Assembly: GCA_044370695.1 (NCBI GenBank)
Contig: JBILVB010000017.1
Span: 1-39,623 of the forward strand
DNA from: JBEIFW01 sp044370695
Lineage (GTDB): Bacteria; Actinomycetota; Acidimicrobiia; Acidimicrobiales; Ilumatobacteraceae
Reading direction: 5' to 3'
Length of the DNA: 39,623 nucleotides
Shown here: piece by piece, positions 23,489 to 31,362 of the stretch
Layout: each line of letters begins with the position of its first letter
How positions within the stretch are numbered: position 1 is the first letter of the stretch
The notes under the pieces: generated by a model
Seen by the model: the letters and a program-made list of their open reading frames with translations, nothing else
What the model was told of the DNA's origin: nothing
Database searches by the model: none
Made by a program: the position numbers and the translations under genes

Positions 23489-24897
23489 GCGCGGCCGTAC
23501 AGGCGAGCCAGGCCGATCAGTTCGACGTCGGTCCGCCCCCGGGCTGCCTCGCGCAGCTCGGGGGTGAACCCGGCGGCGGCGAACAGCAACAGCCGGGCCT
23601 CGGTCGCGCGCTCGCCGATGCGGGCCCGCGCGTGTTCGAGCGACACGAGATCTGCTGCCGGGCGTGGTCGGTTACCGGGGTGGACCGCGCCGAGGGCGAC
23701 CACCCGACCGTCGGCGTCGGTGGCGACGACGTCGAGCTCGTGAACGACGTTGCGGCGGCGGTCGGCGACCTCGGTCGCACCGACGAGTGCAGCGCCGGCG
23801 ACGCCGAACTCGTGCGCATGTCGCTCGACGGCCTCCCGGCACAGCGACGCGAGGTGTGGCCCGAGCAGCGTCGACTGCCACACCCGCCGCGCCTGCGCCC
23901 ACACCTCGTCGGCCCGACCGGCCCGGAGCGCGGCGAGGTTCGGGCGCACGACGGCGTCGTGGAACGCGAGGAACGGGTCGGCCGGTTCGTAACGGGATCG
24001 GCGGGTGCGCAGCGGATCGGGGATTCGGCGAAGCAGCCCGGCAGCCACCAGCCGTTCGACGGGACCGGACAGCGACGTGACCGGGCGGGCGATCCGGTGA
24101 GCCACCTCCGACGGGGTCCGGTCACCGCGGCCGACGGCGGCGATCACGCTGCGGTGGACCGTCGCCTCGAGCCCGCACGAGCGCAGCGCCAGGGCATCTT
24201 CTTCGAGTAGCGGCGACCCGGGAGCGAGCACGGTGGTGACGATCCACCGATCGAACCGGCCGGGGGAACGGGTCGGTCCCGGGATCAGGTCGCGGTAGCC
24301 GGCGACGCCGCCGACCACGGTGTGGACCCGCCGGGCGAGCGCCGGGTCGCCGACCCCCCAGCAACGGGCGGCGGCCCGGAAGTCGAGCGGCTCGAGTTCG
24401 ACGACGAGGTCGGCCAGGCCGTGCAGGGGCTGCTCCGGTGCGAACAGCCCGGGTCGTCGGGCCGCCCCGGAACCGCACAGCAGGAGCCGGGGGGCGCCCG
24501 GCGGGCGCTGTGAGCCGAGGGCGCGAGCGAGCGCAGCGGCCAGGTCGGGGCTGGCATCGGTGAGGTGGCCGAACCCGTCGAGGACCACCACCGGGCAGTC
24601 GGCCGTCCCGAGCAGCCCGTCGAGCGCGTCGGTCCAGCTGGGGAACCCGATCGTGCCCACCCCGAGCCGGGCGCCGAGGGAGGCCCCCACCTCGGCCAGG
24701 CACAGCGCCGGGTCGAGGCGGCCGGGCTGGAGGTGGAGGCCGCCGGTGGCCCGGGCGAGTGCTCCGGCGAGGGCGGAGACGCCGGACCGCCGGGTGCCCC
24801 AGAGGGCACCGAGCCGGGTGGGGGAGGCGACGAACCGCTCGAGCGCGCCCCACTCGGCGGCGCGGGTCCGGCGCACGTCCGATATGCGGTGGGTCAT
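23449..24897 (-). CDS. DUF234-type ATPase relative with degenerate ATPase and nuclease motifs
   Basis: A 482-residue protein laid out like archaeal-type ATPases with a C-terminal DUF234 nuclease-like domain: P-loop region (about 20-260), winged helix (RTPSEVAHRIARPVTSLSGP, residues about 262-320) and a PD-(D/E)xK-like domain (330-450). The Walker A equals GTRRSGVS at 34-41, with Val40 in place of Lys; Walker B is VVVLDGFGHL with Gly108 for the catalytic acid. In the nuclease domain ELDVV (Asp389) remains, but the following E-x-K reads Ala404-Val-His406. The fold seems kept while both active sites are lost, suggesting a binding or scaffold role. Its end overlaps ppdK by 40 bp tail to tail. Family call is from memory of motif order. 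Confidence 0.65.
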   Translation of the reverse strand: MTHRISDVRRTRAAEWGALERFVASPTRLGALWGTRRSGVSALAGALARATGGLHLQPGRLDPALCLAEVGASLGARLGVGTIGFPSWTDALDGLLGTADCPVVVLDGFGHLTDASPDLAAALARALGSQRPPGAPRLLLCGSGAARRPGLFAPEQPLHGLADLVVELEPLDFRAAARCWGVGDPALARRVHTVVGGVAGYRDLIPGPTRSPGRFDRWIVTTVLAPGSPLLEEDALALRSCGLEATVHRSVIAAVGRGDRTPSEVAHRIARPVTSLSGPVERLVAAGLLRRIPDPLRTRRSRYEPADPFLAFHDAVVRPNLAALRAGRADEVWAQARRVWQSTLLGPHLASLCREAVERHAHEFGVAGAALVGATEVADRRRNVVHELDVVATDADGRVVALGAVHPGNRPRPAADLVSLEHARARIGERATEARLLLFAAAGFTPELREAARGRTDVELIGLARLYGRAQRLSEPPEPITA

Positions 24898-24906
24898 ATG
24901 CCCATC

Positions 24907-24912
24907 AGCATA
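24907..24912 (-). promoter_or_regulatory. Candidate -10 of the DUF234-type gene
   Basis: TATGCT on the minus strand ends 9 nt before the ATG at 24897; no ribosome site. Confidence 0.4.
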
Positions 24913-24959
24913 CGAGTACGTCACCACGGTGAGCGCGCGTTGCAGCACTGGTCGCACTG

Positions 24960-25043
24960 CCGGTCGTGGGCGGCCGGTCGTGGGAGGCCGGTCGTGGGAG
25001 GCCGGTCGTGGGAGGCCGGTCGTGGGCGGCCGGTCGTGGGAGG
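24960..25043. repeat. Six tandem 14-bp repeats
   Basis: CCGGTCGTGGGAGG occurs six times head to tail (copies 1 and 5 have C for A at position 12). The array ends exactly at the stop codon of the ferredoxin gene and lies wholly in the untranslated gap before the DUF234-type gene. Confidence 0.9.
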
Positions 25044-25238
25044 TCAGGCGACGACGGTGATGGCCCCGCTCGGGCACACCTCGGCGGCCTGACGGGCTTC
25101 GAGGCGGTCGGACTCGCCGTGCAGCTCGCCGACCCGCACCCGGGGCAGGTCGTCGTCACCCCACTCGAACAGGCGCGGGTGGTTGTAGATGCACTCGCCG
25201 GCCATCGCGCAGCGATCGGTGTCGATCTGGATCCGCAC
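25044..25238 (-). CDS. Small [3Fe-4S]-type ferredoxin
   Basis: A 64-residue electron carrier of the kind that serves bacterial P450s. It reads VRIQIDTDRCAMAGECIYNH, then a RLFEWGDDDLPRV segment and a final EVCPSGAITVV. Three cysteines (C-x5-C and CP) are the pattern of a single [3Fe-4S] cluster. GTG at 25238 is chosen because it puts DTDRC near the N-terminus as in relatives and has GGGGGTGA upstream; a GTG at 25250 overlapping the P450 stop is the alternative. It directly follows the P450 and probably reduces it. The stop abuts a 14-bp tandem array. Confidence 0.88.
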   Translation of the reverse strand: MRIQIDTDRCAMAGECIYNHPRLFEWGDDDLPRVRVGELHGESDRLEARQAAEVCPSGAITVVA

Positions 25239-25246
25239 GGGGCCGA

Positions 25247-26524
25247 TCACCCCCGGACCGGGTCGAACTCGATCCACAGCTCACGGGGTGCCCGGAATCC
25301 GCCCGAGTCGATCGACGGCGCAACGATCCCCTCGTGGGTCGGGTGCAGCGGCCGGGGGTTGCCCAGGGCAGCAGCGAGGCGCTGGCACGCGATCACCGCC
25401 TCCTGGCGGGCCATGGCGTACCCCATGCAGAAGTGCTGCCCCATGCCGAAGCCGAGGTGGCCGGCGAGGCCGTCGCGGTAGCGGGCCGATCGGTTCTCGC
25501 GACCCATGTGGAGATCGCTGCGGTGCAGGTCGAAGGTGTCGGGATCGTCGAACACCCGCTCGTCACGGTTCGCGGCGCCGAGCGACAGGGTGACCATCGC
25601 CCGTTCCGGCAGCACCCGGCCTTGGACGACGACCTCGGCGGTGGTGAACCGGGTCTGGGCGTGCACGACGGGATCGAACCGCATCATCTCGGTGAACACG
25701 TTGTCCCACAACGCCGGATCGGCCTGGACCTCGGCGAACTGGTCGGGTCGGGTGTACAGCATGTGGAACCACATGTTGGCGATCGCTTTGTCGGTGGTGT
25801 CGCCGCCGGCGGCGAGGAGTAGTGCGATGAACCCCTTCACCTCCTCGGTCGACATCCGCTGGCCGTCGAGCTCGGCGGCGAGGATCTTCGACAGCAGGTC
25901 GTCGGTGGGGCGGGCCCGGCGCTCCTCGAGCAGGGGGTCGAGATAGCGCCACATCTCGTTGCGGGCGGCGATGCCGCGCGCCAGGTGCTCGCCACCGAAG
26001 CCCAGCCCGGCGATCAGCGCCTGGTACCAGCCGACGAAGCGGTCCTCGTCGGCCCGCGGCAGCCCGAGCATGTTGGAGATGACCCGGATCGGGAACTGGT
26101 TGGTGAACTCGCTGACGAGCTCCACCCGGCCCGAGCGCCCGACGCGGTCGATCAGCTCGGCGACGATCGTCTCGATGGCGGGGACGAAGGCGTTCAGCGA
26201 CTGGCCGACGAACTGCCCGGCGACCACGTTGCGCAGCCAGCGGTGCCGGTCGCTGTTGCCGTACTCCAGGATGTTGGGCCCGAACACGTGGCTCGAGCCG
26301 AACTCGTAGGGCCCGTCGGGCTTGTAGAGCGCTCGGTCGAAGTGCTCGTTGTCGCCGAACGCTGCGGTGACGTCCTCGTAGCGGGACAGGATCCAGCGGT
26401 TGTGGAACCGGTCCCGGAACACCGGATGGTGGTCCCGCAGCCGCTTGTAGAGCGGGAACGGGTTGCGCTGGAACTCCGGGCTGTCGAACTCCCGGGGGTC
26501 GATCTCGTTGGCGAGGCCGGGCAT
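25247..26524 (-). CDS. Cytochrome P450
   Basis: A 425-residue soluble bacterial P450 (CYP). The oxygen-binding I-helix motif is AAGGDTTDKA, the K-helix ExxR is EMMR (TEMMRFDP) and the heme loop FGMGQHFCMG gives the thiolate ligand Cys366. GGAGGAG lies 6 nt before the ATG. It is transcribed with the ferredoxin immediately downstream and is divergent from an MDR oxidoreductase with a 33-bp inverted repeat between. It would hydroxylate a hydrophobic substrate using electrons from the ferredoxin; no ferredoxin reductase is found nearby. The substrate class is not evident. Confidence 0.93.
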   Translation of the reverse strand: MPGLANEIDPREFDSPEFQRNPFPLYKRLRDHHPVFRDRFHNRWILSRYEDVTAAFGDNEHFDRALYKPDGPYEFGSSHVFGPNILEYGNSDRHRWLRNVVAGQFVGQSLNAFVPAIETIVAELIDRVGRSGRVELVSEFTNQFPIRVISNMLGLPRADEDRFVGWYQALIAGLGFGGEHLARGIAARNEMWRYLDPLLEERRARPTDDLLSKILAAELDGQRMSTEEVKGFIALLLAAGGDTTDKAIANMWFHMLYTRPDQFAEVQADPALWDNVFTEMMRFDPVVHAQTRFTTAEVVVQGRVLPERAMVTLSLGAANRDERVFDDPDTFDLHRSDLHMGRENRSARYRDGLAGHLGFGMGQHFCMGYAMARQEAVIACQRLAAALGNPRPLHPTHEGIVAPSIDSGGFRAPRELWIEFDPVRG

Positions 26525-26591
26525 CGCACTCCTCCGCAGGACGGCGGGCGGGGCGGCGGCCGCGACGGCCGCGACCGGTCCCCCCGGTGAT

Positions 26592-26624
26592 GGTCGCAAC
26601 GGACGTCAACTGTACGTTGCGACC
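26592..26624. promoter_or_regulatory. 33-bp inverted-repeat operator with leaderless promoter
   Basis: GGTCGCAACG (26592-26601) and CGTTGCGACC (26615-26624) are exact reverse complements separated by 13 bp. TACGTT (26613-26618) is the -10 for the GTG at 26625, 6 nt away. The site lies between the P450 (minus) and the oxidoreductase (plus) and could control both. Confidence 0.6.
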
Positions 26625-27653
26625 GTGGCCGAGCAGAACCGTCAGATGGTGTTGGTGAAGCGCCCGTACGCCGCCGTCGGCGACGAGCACTTCGAGCTCC
26701 GGGTGGGCCCCGTTCCCGAGCCGGGCCCGGGCGAGATCCTGGTGCGGGTGTTGTGGCTGTCGTTCGACCCCACCCAGCGGGGCTGGCTCAACGACGTGCC
26801 GAGCTACATCCCGCCGGTGCAGATCGGCGAGGTGATGCGGGCCGGTGCCGTCGGTCAGGTCGTCGCGTCCAACCACGCCGAGTTCGCCGTGGGCGACCTC
26901 GTGCAGGGCACGTTCGGTTGGCAGGACTACCTCGTCACCGACGGCCGGGGGATGCTGCGGGTCACCAAGGTCCCCGCCGGCGTCCCGCCCCAGGCGATGC
27001 TCGGCATCTACGGCGTCACCGGGCTCACGGCGTACTTCGGGATGATCGACGTGGCCCGGGTGAAGGCCGGCGACGCAGTGTTCGTCTCGGGGGCAGCGGG
27101 CGCGACCGGCTCGGTGGCCGGCCAGATCGCCAAGCTCTCCGGCGCCCGCGTGATCGGCTCGGCCGGCGGGTCCGAGAAGTGCGCTTGGGTGCGCGATGTC
27201 GCCGGCTTCGACGAGGTGATCGACTACCGCACCGAGAACACCTCGGCCCGGCTCGCCGCGTTCGCGCCCAAGGGGCTCGACGTGTACTTCGACAACGTGG
27301 GTGGCCCGACGCTCGAGGCAGCCCTCGACAACCTCGCGCTCGGCGCCCGGGTGGCGCTGTGCGGCGGTATCGCATCGGGATACACCGCCGAGCCGCTGCC
27401 GCCGGGGCCGCGCAACTACATGCAGCTCGTCATCAAGCGGGCGACCATGCAGGGCTTCCTGGTCCTCGACTACGTGCCGCGCTTCGGCGAGGGAGTGGCG
27501 CAGCTCGCCCAGTGGGTCGCCGAGGGCAAGATCCGCTACGCCGAGGACGTCGTCGAGGGTCTCGAGCACGCGCCGACCACGCTGAACCGGCTGTTCGAGG
27601 GCAAGAACCTCGGCAAGCAGCTGCTCAAGGTGGCCGACGCACCCATCGGCTGA
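26625..27653 (+). CDS. Zinc-independent MDR-family NADP-dependent oxidoreductase
   Basis: A 342-residue medium-chain reductase of the 2-alkenal/prostaglandin reductase group (CurA-like). Seen: RVLWLSFDPTQRGWLNDVPS near residues 40-60, the GVTGLTAYFGMIDVARVKAG segment and the Rossmann loop VSGAAGATGSVAGQIAKLSG. No structural-zinc cysteine cluster is present. The family reduces the double bond of enones or enals with NADPH. GTG start without ribosome site, right behind a -10-like TACGTT. It is divergent from the P450 and tail-to-tail with the TauE permease, three bases apart. Confidence 0.88.
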   Translation: MAEQNRQMVLVKRPYAAVGDEHFELRVGPVPEPGPGEILVRVLWLSFDPTQRGWLNDVPSYIPPVQIGEVMRAGAVGQVVASNHAEFAVGDLVQGTFGWQDYLVTDGRGMLRVTKVPAGVPPQAMLGIYGVTGLTAYFGMIDVARVKAGDAVFVSGAAGATGSVAGQIAKLSGARVIGSAGGSEKCAWVRDVAGFDEVIDYRTENTSARLAAFAPKGLDVYFDNVGGPTLEAALDNLALGARVALCGGIASGYTAEPLPPGPRNYMQLVIKRATMQGFLVLDYVPRFGEGVAQLAQWVAEGKIRYAEDVVEGLEHAPTTLNRLFEGKNLGKQLLKVADAPIG

Positions 27654-27656
27654 CCG

Positions 27657-28442
27657 CTACAGGAGGCGGACGAGCGCGCTGGCGCCGACGACGACGATCA
27701 CCGCTCGGTACACGCGCGGGTCGAGCCGGCGGCCGACCGAGGCGCCGATCTGACCGCCGATCGTGGAACCGACCGCGATCAGGGCAACCGCGGCCCAGTC
27801 GACCGTGGTGGTGGCGACGAACACGACCGACGCGACGAGGTTGACCGTCAGCGCGAGCACGTTCTTGGTCGCGTTGAGCCGCTGCAGGTCGTCGTCGAGG
27901 AAGATCCCGAGCAACGAGATCAGGATGATCCCCTGCGCGGCACCGAAGTACCCGCCGTAGACGCCGGCGGCGGCGACCAGCACCGTCAGCCCGATCGAGA
28001 CGGGTCGCCGGACACGGTGGTCGCCGGCCGCGGCCCGCTGCGCCGCCCGGGCGGAGCGCCGCGCCGACAAGCAGCGCGAGAGCACCGGCTGGGTGACCAC
28101 GAGGGCGAGCGCGACGAGGATCAGCACGATCACGACCCGGCGGAACACGGTGCTCGGCAGGATGAGCAGCAGCGACGATCCGGTGAGGGCACCGAGCGCC
28201 GAGGCCGGGGTGAGGCGAGCCACGCGGCCGGTCTGCCCGCGCAGTTCCCGCCGGTAGCCGTACACCGCCGACAGGGATCCGGGGACCAGGCCGATGTTGT
28301 TCGACACGTTGGCGACCACCGGCGCGTAGCCGAGGGCGACGAGGGCGGGGAAGGTGATCAGCGAGCCGGATCCCACGACCGCATTGATGGTGCCGGCCCC
28401 CGTGCCGGCCGCGACGACGACCAGCGCCTCGAACAGCGTCAC
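27657..28442 (-). CDS. TauE/SafE-family permease
   Basis: A 261-residue integral membrane protein with about seven hydrophobic helices. The family signature is visible at both halves: GTGAGTINAVVGSGSLITFP near the start and AAGVYGGYFGAAQGIILISL in the middle. Members export sulfite, sulfoacetate or other organosulfonates/anions, or are uncharacterised. GTG start 7 bp after the cupin stop, so the cupin and permease form one transcript. The transported anion cannot be read from sequence. Confidence 0.87.
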   Translation of the reverse strand: MTLFEALVVVAAGTGAGTINAVVGSGSLITFPALVALGYAPVVANVSNNIGLVPGSLSAVYGYRRELRGQTGRVARLTPASALGALTGSSLLLILPSTVFRRVVIVLILVALALVVTQPVLSRCLSARRSARAAQRAAAGDHRVRRPVSIGLTVLVAAAGVYGGYFGAAQGIILISLLGIFLDDDLQRLNATKNVLALTVNLVASVVFVATTTVDWAAVALIAVGSTIGGQIGASVGRRLDPRVYRAVIVVVGASALVRLL

Positions 28443-28449
28443 TGCGGGC

Positions 28450-28839
28450 TCAGGCCGACCGGGGCGGGATGTTGGCCGTCTGCACGGTGATCGGGGTGCC
28501 CGCCGGGGGGTTCTTGAACTCGATCAGGATCTCGCGGAAGCGGTCGCCGCTGTTGTTGACGGCGGTCTCCGTGGCGCCGGGCGGGACGAAGAACACGCTG
28601 CCGGTCTGCACCGGGAGGTGCAGGTGCTTGGTGCCGGCGGCGGTCTCCACCTCGGCGTCGACGGCGCTGCCCTCGAGGACGCACAACACGTAGGGCAGGT
28701 CGTGCCGATGGCGGTCGGATCGTTCGCCGGGTCGGAGCACCATCTCCCACACCCGAACGTGGTCGTTGTCGAACAGCAGGCGGTTGGCGACGTCGCCGAG
28801 TGGCGGGACCGCCGCGGCGGGGTCGGTGGGCGCGTCCAT
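28450..28839 (-). CDS. Small cupin-domain protein
   Basis: A 129-residue single-domain cupin. The first motif is GERSDRHRHDLPYVLCVLEG with the two His and following residues, and the second is TGSVFFVPPGATETAVNNSG, which lacks the usual His (Asn-Asn instead). Metal binding may therefore be incomplete. The ATG at 28839 has TACGGT 7 nt upstream and is preferred to a GTG at 28848, which would overlap that -10. It is divergent from the CoA-transferase and followed by the TauE permease. It may be a sensor or minor enzyme of the same pathway. Confidence 0.78.
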   Translation of the reverse strand: MDAPTDPAAAVPPLGDVANRLLFDNDHVRVWEMVLRPGERSDRHRHDLPYVLCVLEGSAVDAEVETAAGTKHLHLPVQTGSVFFVPPGATETAVNNSGDRFREILIEFKNPPAGTPITVQTANIPPRSA

Positions 28840-28846
28840 CCGGCGC

Positions 28847-28884
28847 ACCGTAGCCCTGCGGGCGCCGACCTACGCTCGGCGCCC
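28847..28884. promoter_or_regulatory. Divergent promoters with a 25-bp palindrome
   Basis: TACGGT (28852-28847, minus) serves the cupin gene. TACGCT (28871-28876, plus) fits the CoA-transferase, and it sits in the loop of a perfect inverted repeat, GGGCGCCGA and TCGGCGCCC (28860-28884). A regulator bound here would cover the plus-strand promoter. Confidence 0.5.
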
Positions 28885-28895
28885 GAGGGGGACCG

Positions 28896-31298
28896 ATGTC
28901 CGACGAACCGTGGCGCATCATCGACCTGAGCGACAGCCTGGCCGGGGCGTACGCGACCCGGCTGGTGGCGTCCGTCGGCGTCGAGGTGGTGCGCTTCGAG
29001 GTGCCCGGCGGGCATCGTCTGCGCCGGTGGCGGGCCGGCGGCGCCCTGCCCGACGGGCGGGACGGGGCGGTGTTCTCGTGGCTGGCCGGCGGGCAGCGAT
29101 CGGTCACCGTCGACCCGGCCGACCCGGCGTCGATCGCGGCGGCCGAGGAGTGGCTGACCGACGCCGATGCCGTGCTCTGGTCGCCCGGACCGCTCGGCGC
29201 GGTTCTCGGCGTGGACGCACTGCTCGGGGCCGGCGGCCCCGTGGTCGTCGCGATCACGCCGTTCGGCACGGCCGGGCCCTGGGCGGCGCGGCCGGCGACC
29301 GAGCTCACGCTGCAGGCGCTGTCGGGGGGGCCGGCGTTGCGCGGGTCGAGGGACTGGCCGCCGATGAGCGCCGGCGGTCAGCACGGCGAGTGGATGGCCG
29401 GTCTGGTGGGCGCCGTCGCCGCGCTGATCGGGCTGCGGGCCCGGGCGCTCGGCGCGGGGGGTGGGCTCTACGACGTCTCCGCGCTCGAGGCGGTGATCAT
29501 GACGCAGCTGTTCAACCCGATCACGATGCAGTCGATCGACGGGGGCGTCACCCCGCGCCGCATCAAGGCGACGGTCGGCGACGTGGTCGCGAGCGCGGAC
29601 GGCTACGTCGGCTTCGCCGTGGTGAACCGGGTGCAGCACTGGCACGACTTCTGTGTGCTCGTCGAACGGCCGGACTGGGCCGAGGACCCGACGCTCGACG
29701 CGGTGTGGAACCGGGCCGAGCGCAGCGACGAGCTGAACCCCGTGATCGCAGCGTGGGCCGGCGCGCGCACCACGGACGAGATCGTCGAGCTCGCCGGGCT
29801 GCTGCGGGTCCCCGTGACGCCGGTCGGGAACGGTTCGACGATCCCGGCGATGGCCCAGGTGGCCGCCGAGGGGTTCGTCGAGCCGGATCCGACGGGCACG
29901 TTCCTACAGCCGGCCCGGCCGTTCCGCTATCACCCGCCGATCCCCGGTATCGACGGTCCCCGCCCCGCCCCACCGCCCGGCCCGGCGATCACCACCCGGC
30001 CCCGCCCGGCGCAGCGGCCGGTCGATCCGGCGCCCGCCCCGGGGGCCGGCGCCGCAGCGCCGTTCGCCGGGCTGCGGGTTGCCGACCTCACGTCGTTCTG
30101 GGCCGGCCCGTTCCTCGGTCAGCTGCTCGCCGCGTTCGGGGCCGAGGTGATCCACGTCGAGTCCACGACACGGCCCGACGGGGCCCGACTGATGAACCAC
30201 CGCCCGCCGACGTTGCCGCGGTGGTGGGAGTGGTCGTCGTACTTCCAAGCGGTGAACACCGCGAAGCGCGGCGTCACGCTCGAACTCGGCACGCCCGACG
30301 GGCGAGCGGTCGCGCACCGTCTCGTCGCCGGGTGCGACGTGGTGATCGAGAACTACAGCCCCCGGGTCGTCGAATCCTGGGGCCTCGGGTGGGACGAGGT
30401 GCGGGCCCGGCGGCCCGACACGGTGATGGTCCGGATGCCGGCGTTCGGGCTGTCGGGGCCGTGGCGTGACCGAACCGGGTTCGCGATGACGATGGAACAG
30501 GCGTCGGGGATGGCGTGGATCTCCGGGTTCCCCGACCACGCGCCCGGTGCACTGTTCGGCCCCTGCGACCCCGGGGCCGGCCTGCACGCCGCCGTCGGCC
30601 TGCTGGGCGCGCTCGAGCACCGGCGCCGCACCGGTGAGGGTCGCCTGGTCGAGGTGCCGATGGTGCTCGGGGCCCTGAACGTCGCCGGCGAGCAGGTGAT
30701 CGAATACTCGGCGTACGGCACGCTGTTGCAGCGCAACGGGAATCGTGGCCCAGCCGGCGCGCCGCAGGGCTGCTACCGGGTCGCCGGGGTCGAACCGGTC
30801 ACCGGCCGACCGCGCTGGATCGCGCTGGCCGTCGCCGACGACGAACAGTGGGCCGCCCTGTGCGCGGTGCTCGGTGCGCCGGACTGGGCGGCCCGCGCCG
30901 ACCTGGCCGAGCGTGCCGGCCGGCTCGCCGCCCACGACGAGCTCGACTCCCGGATCGCCGAGTGGTGCGCGCCGCGCACGGACGTCGAGGCAGTGGCCGC
31001 CCTGCTCGCGGCCGGGGTCCCGGCTGCGCCGGTGGTCCACCCGTGGGAGCAACGGGGCTTCGAGCAACTGGCCCACCGGGGGTTCTTCGAGACCGTCGAC
31101 CATCCGGTGTCGGGGCCGTCGCAGCACGTCACCTTCCCGTTCCGGCTGCCGGGTACGTCCGGTCCGTTCCACCGCTCGCCCGCGCCCACGCTGGGTCAGG
31201 ACAACGACGACGTGCTGGCGCGGGTCGCCGGCCTCGACGCTGCCGAGATCGCCGCACTGCGAGCGGCCGGGATCATCGGCGAGACGCTGACGCCCTGA
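28896..31298 (+). CDS. Fused double-domain CaiB/BaiF-type CoA-transferase
   Basis: An 800-residue protein made of two class III CoA-transferase domains (about 1-345 and 390-800) joined by a Pro/Ala-rich linker. Normal members are about 400 residues and act as interlocked dimers. The second domain keeps LRVADLTSFWAGPFLGQLLA and the catalytic Asp558 (GPCDPGAGLHAA). In the first domain the matching position is Glu165 (GGQHGEWMAG), so probably only one active site works. GAGGGGGA precedes the ATG. The enzyme would move CoA between a donor thioester and a carboxylate. Neighbours (P450, oxidoreductase, amidohydrolase) suggest breakdown of a carboxylic compound. Confidence 0.88.
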   Translation: MSDEPWRIIDLSDSLAGAYATRLVASVGVEVVRFEVPGGHRLRRWRAGGALPDGRDGAVFSWLAGGQRSVTVDPADPASIAAAEEWLTDADAVLWSPGPLGAVLGVDALLGAGGPVVVAITPFGTAGPWAARPATELTLQALSGGPALRGSRDWPPMSAGGQHGEWMAGLVGAVAALIGLRARALGAGGGLYDVSALEAVIMTQLFNPITMQSIDGGVTPRRIKATVGDVVASADGYVGFAVVNRVQHWHDFCVLVERPDWAEDPTLDAVWNRAERSDELNPVIAAWAGARTTDEIVELAGLLRVPVTPVGNGSTIPAMAQVAAEGFVEPDPTGTFLQPARPFRYHPPIPGIDGPRPAPPPGPAITTRPRPAQRPVDPAPAPGAGAAAPFAGLRVADLTSFWAGPFLGQLLAAFGAEVIHVESTTRPDGARLMNHRPPTLPRWWEWSSYFQAVNTAKRGVTLELGTPDGRAVAHRLVAGCDVVIENYSPRVVESWGLGWDEVRARRPDTVMVRMPAFGLSGPWRDRTGFAMTMEQASGMAWISGFPDHAPGALFGPCDPGAGLHAAVGLLGALEHRRRTGEGRLVEVPMVLGALNVAGEQVIEYSAYGTLLQRNGNRGPAGAPQGCYRVAGVEPVTGRPRWIALAVADDEQWAALCAVLGAPDWAARADLAERAGRLAAHDELDSRIAEWCAPRTDVEAVAALLAAGVPAAPVVHPWEQRGFEQLAHRGFFETVDHPVSGPSQHVTFPFRLPGTSGPFHRSPAPTLGQDNDDVLARVAGLDAAEIAALRAAGIIGETLTP

Positions 31299-31333
31299 CG
31301 CCGACGTTGCGGTCGCGTCCGGCGGAGCGGCGC

Positions 31334-31339
31334 TACGGT
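31334..31339 (+). promoter_or_regulatory. -10 element for the amidohydrolase
   Basis: TACGGT, followed by a 23-nt stretch that includes GGGGGG before the GTG at 31363. Confidence 0.35.
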
Positions 31340-31362
31340 GCAGCCAACCGGGGGGTTTCGAC

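Noticed and set aside
24960..25043. CRISPR-like array
   Set aside because: Units are 14 bp, directly adjacent with no spacers, and no cas gene is present.
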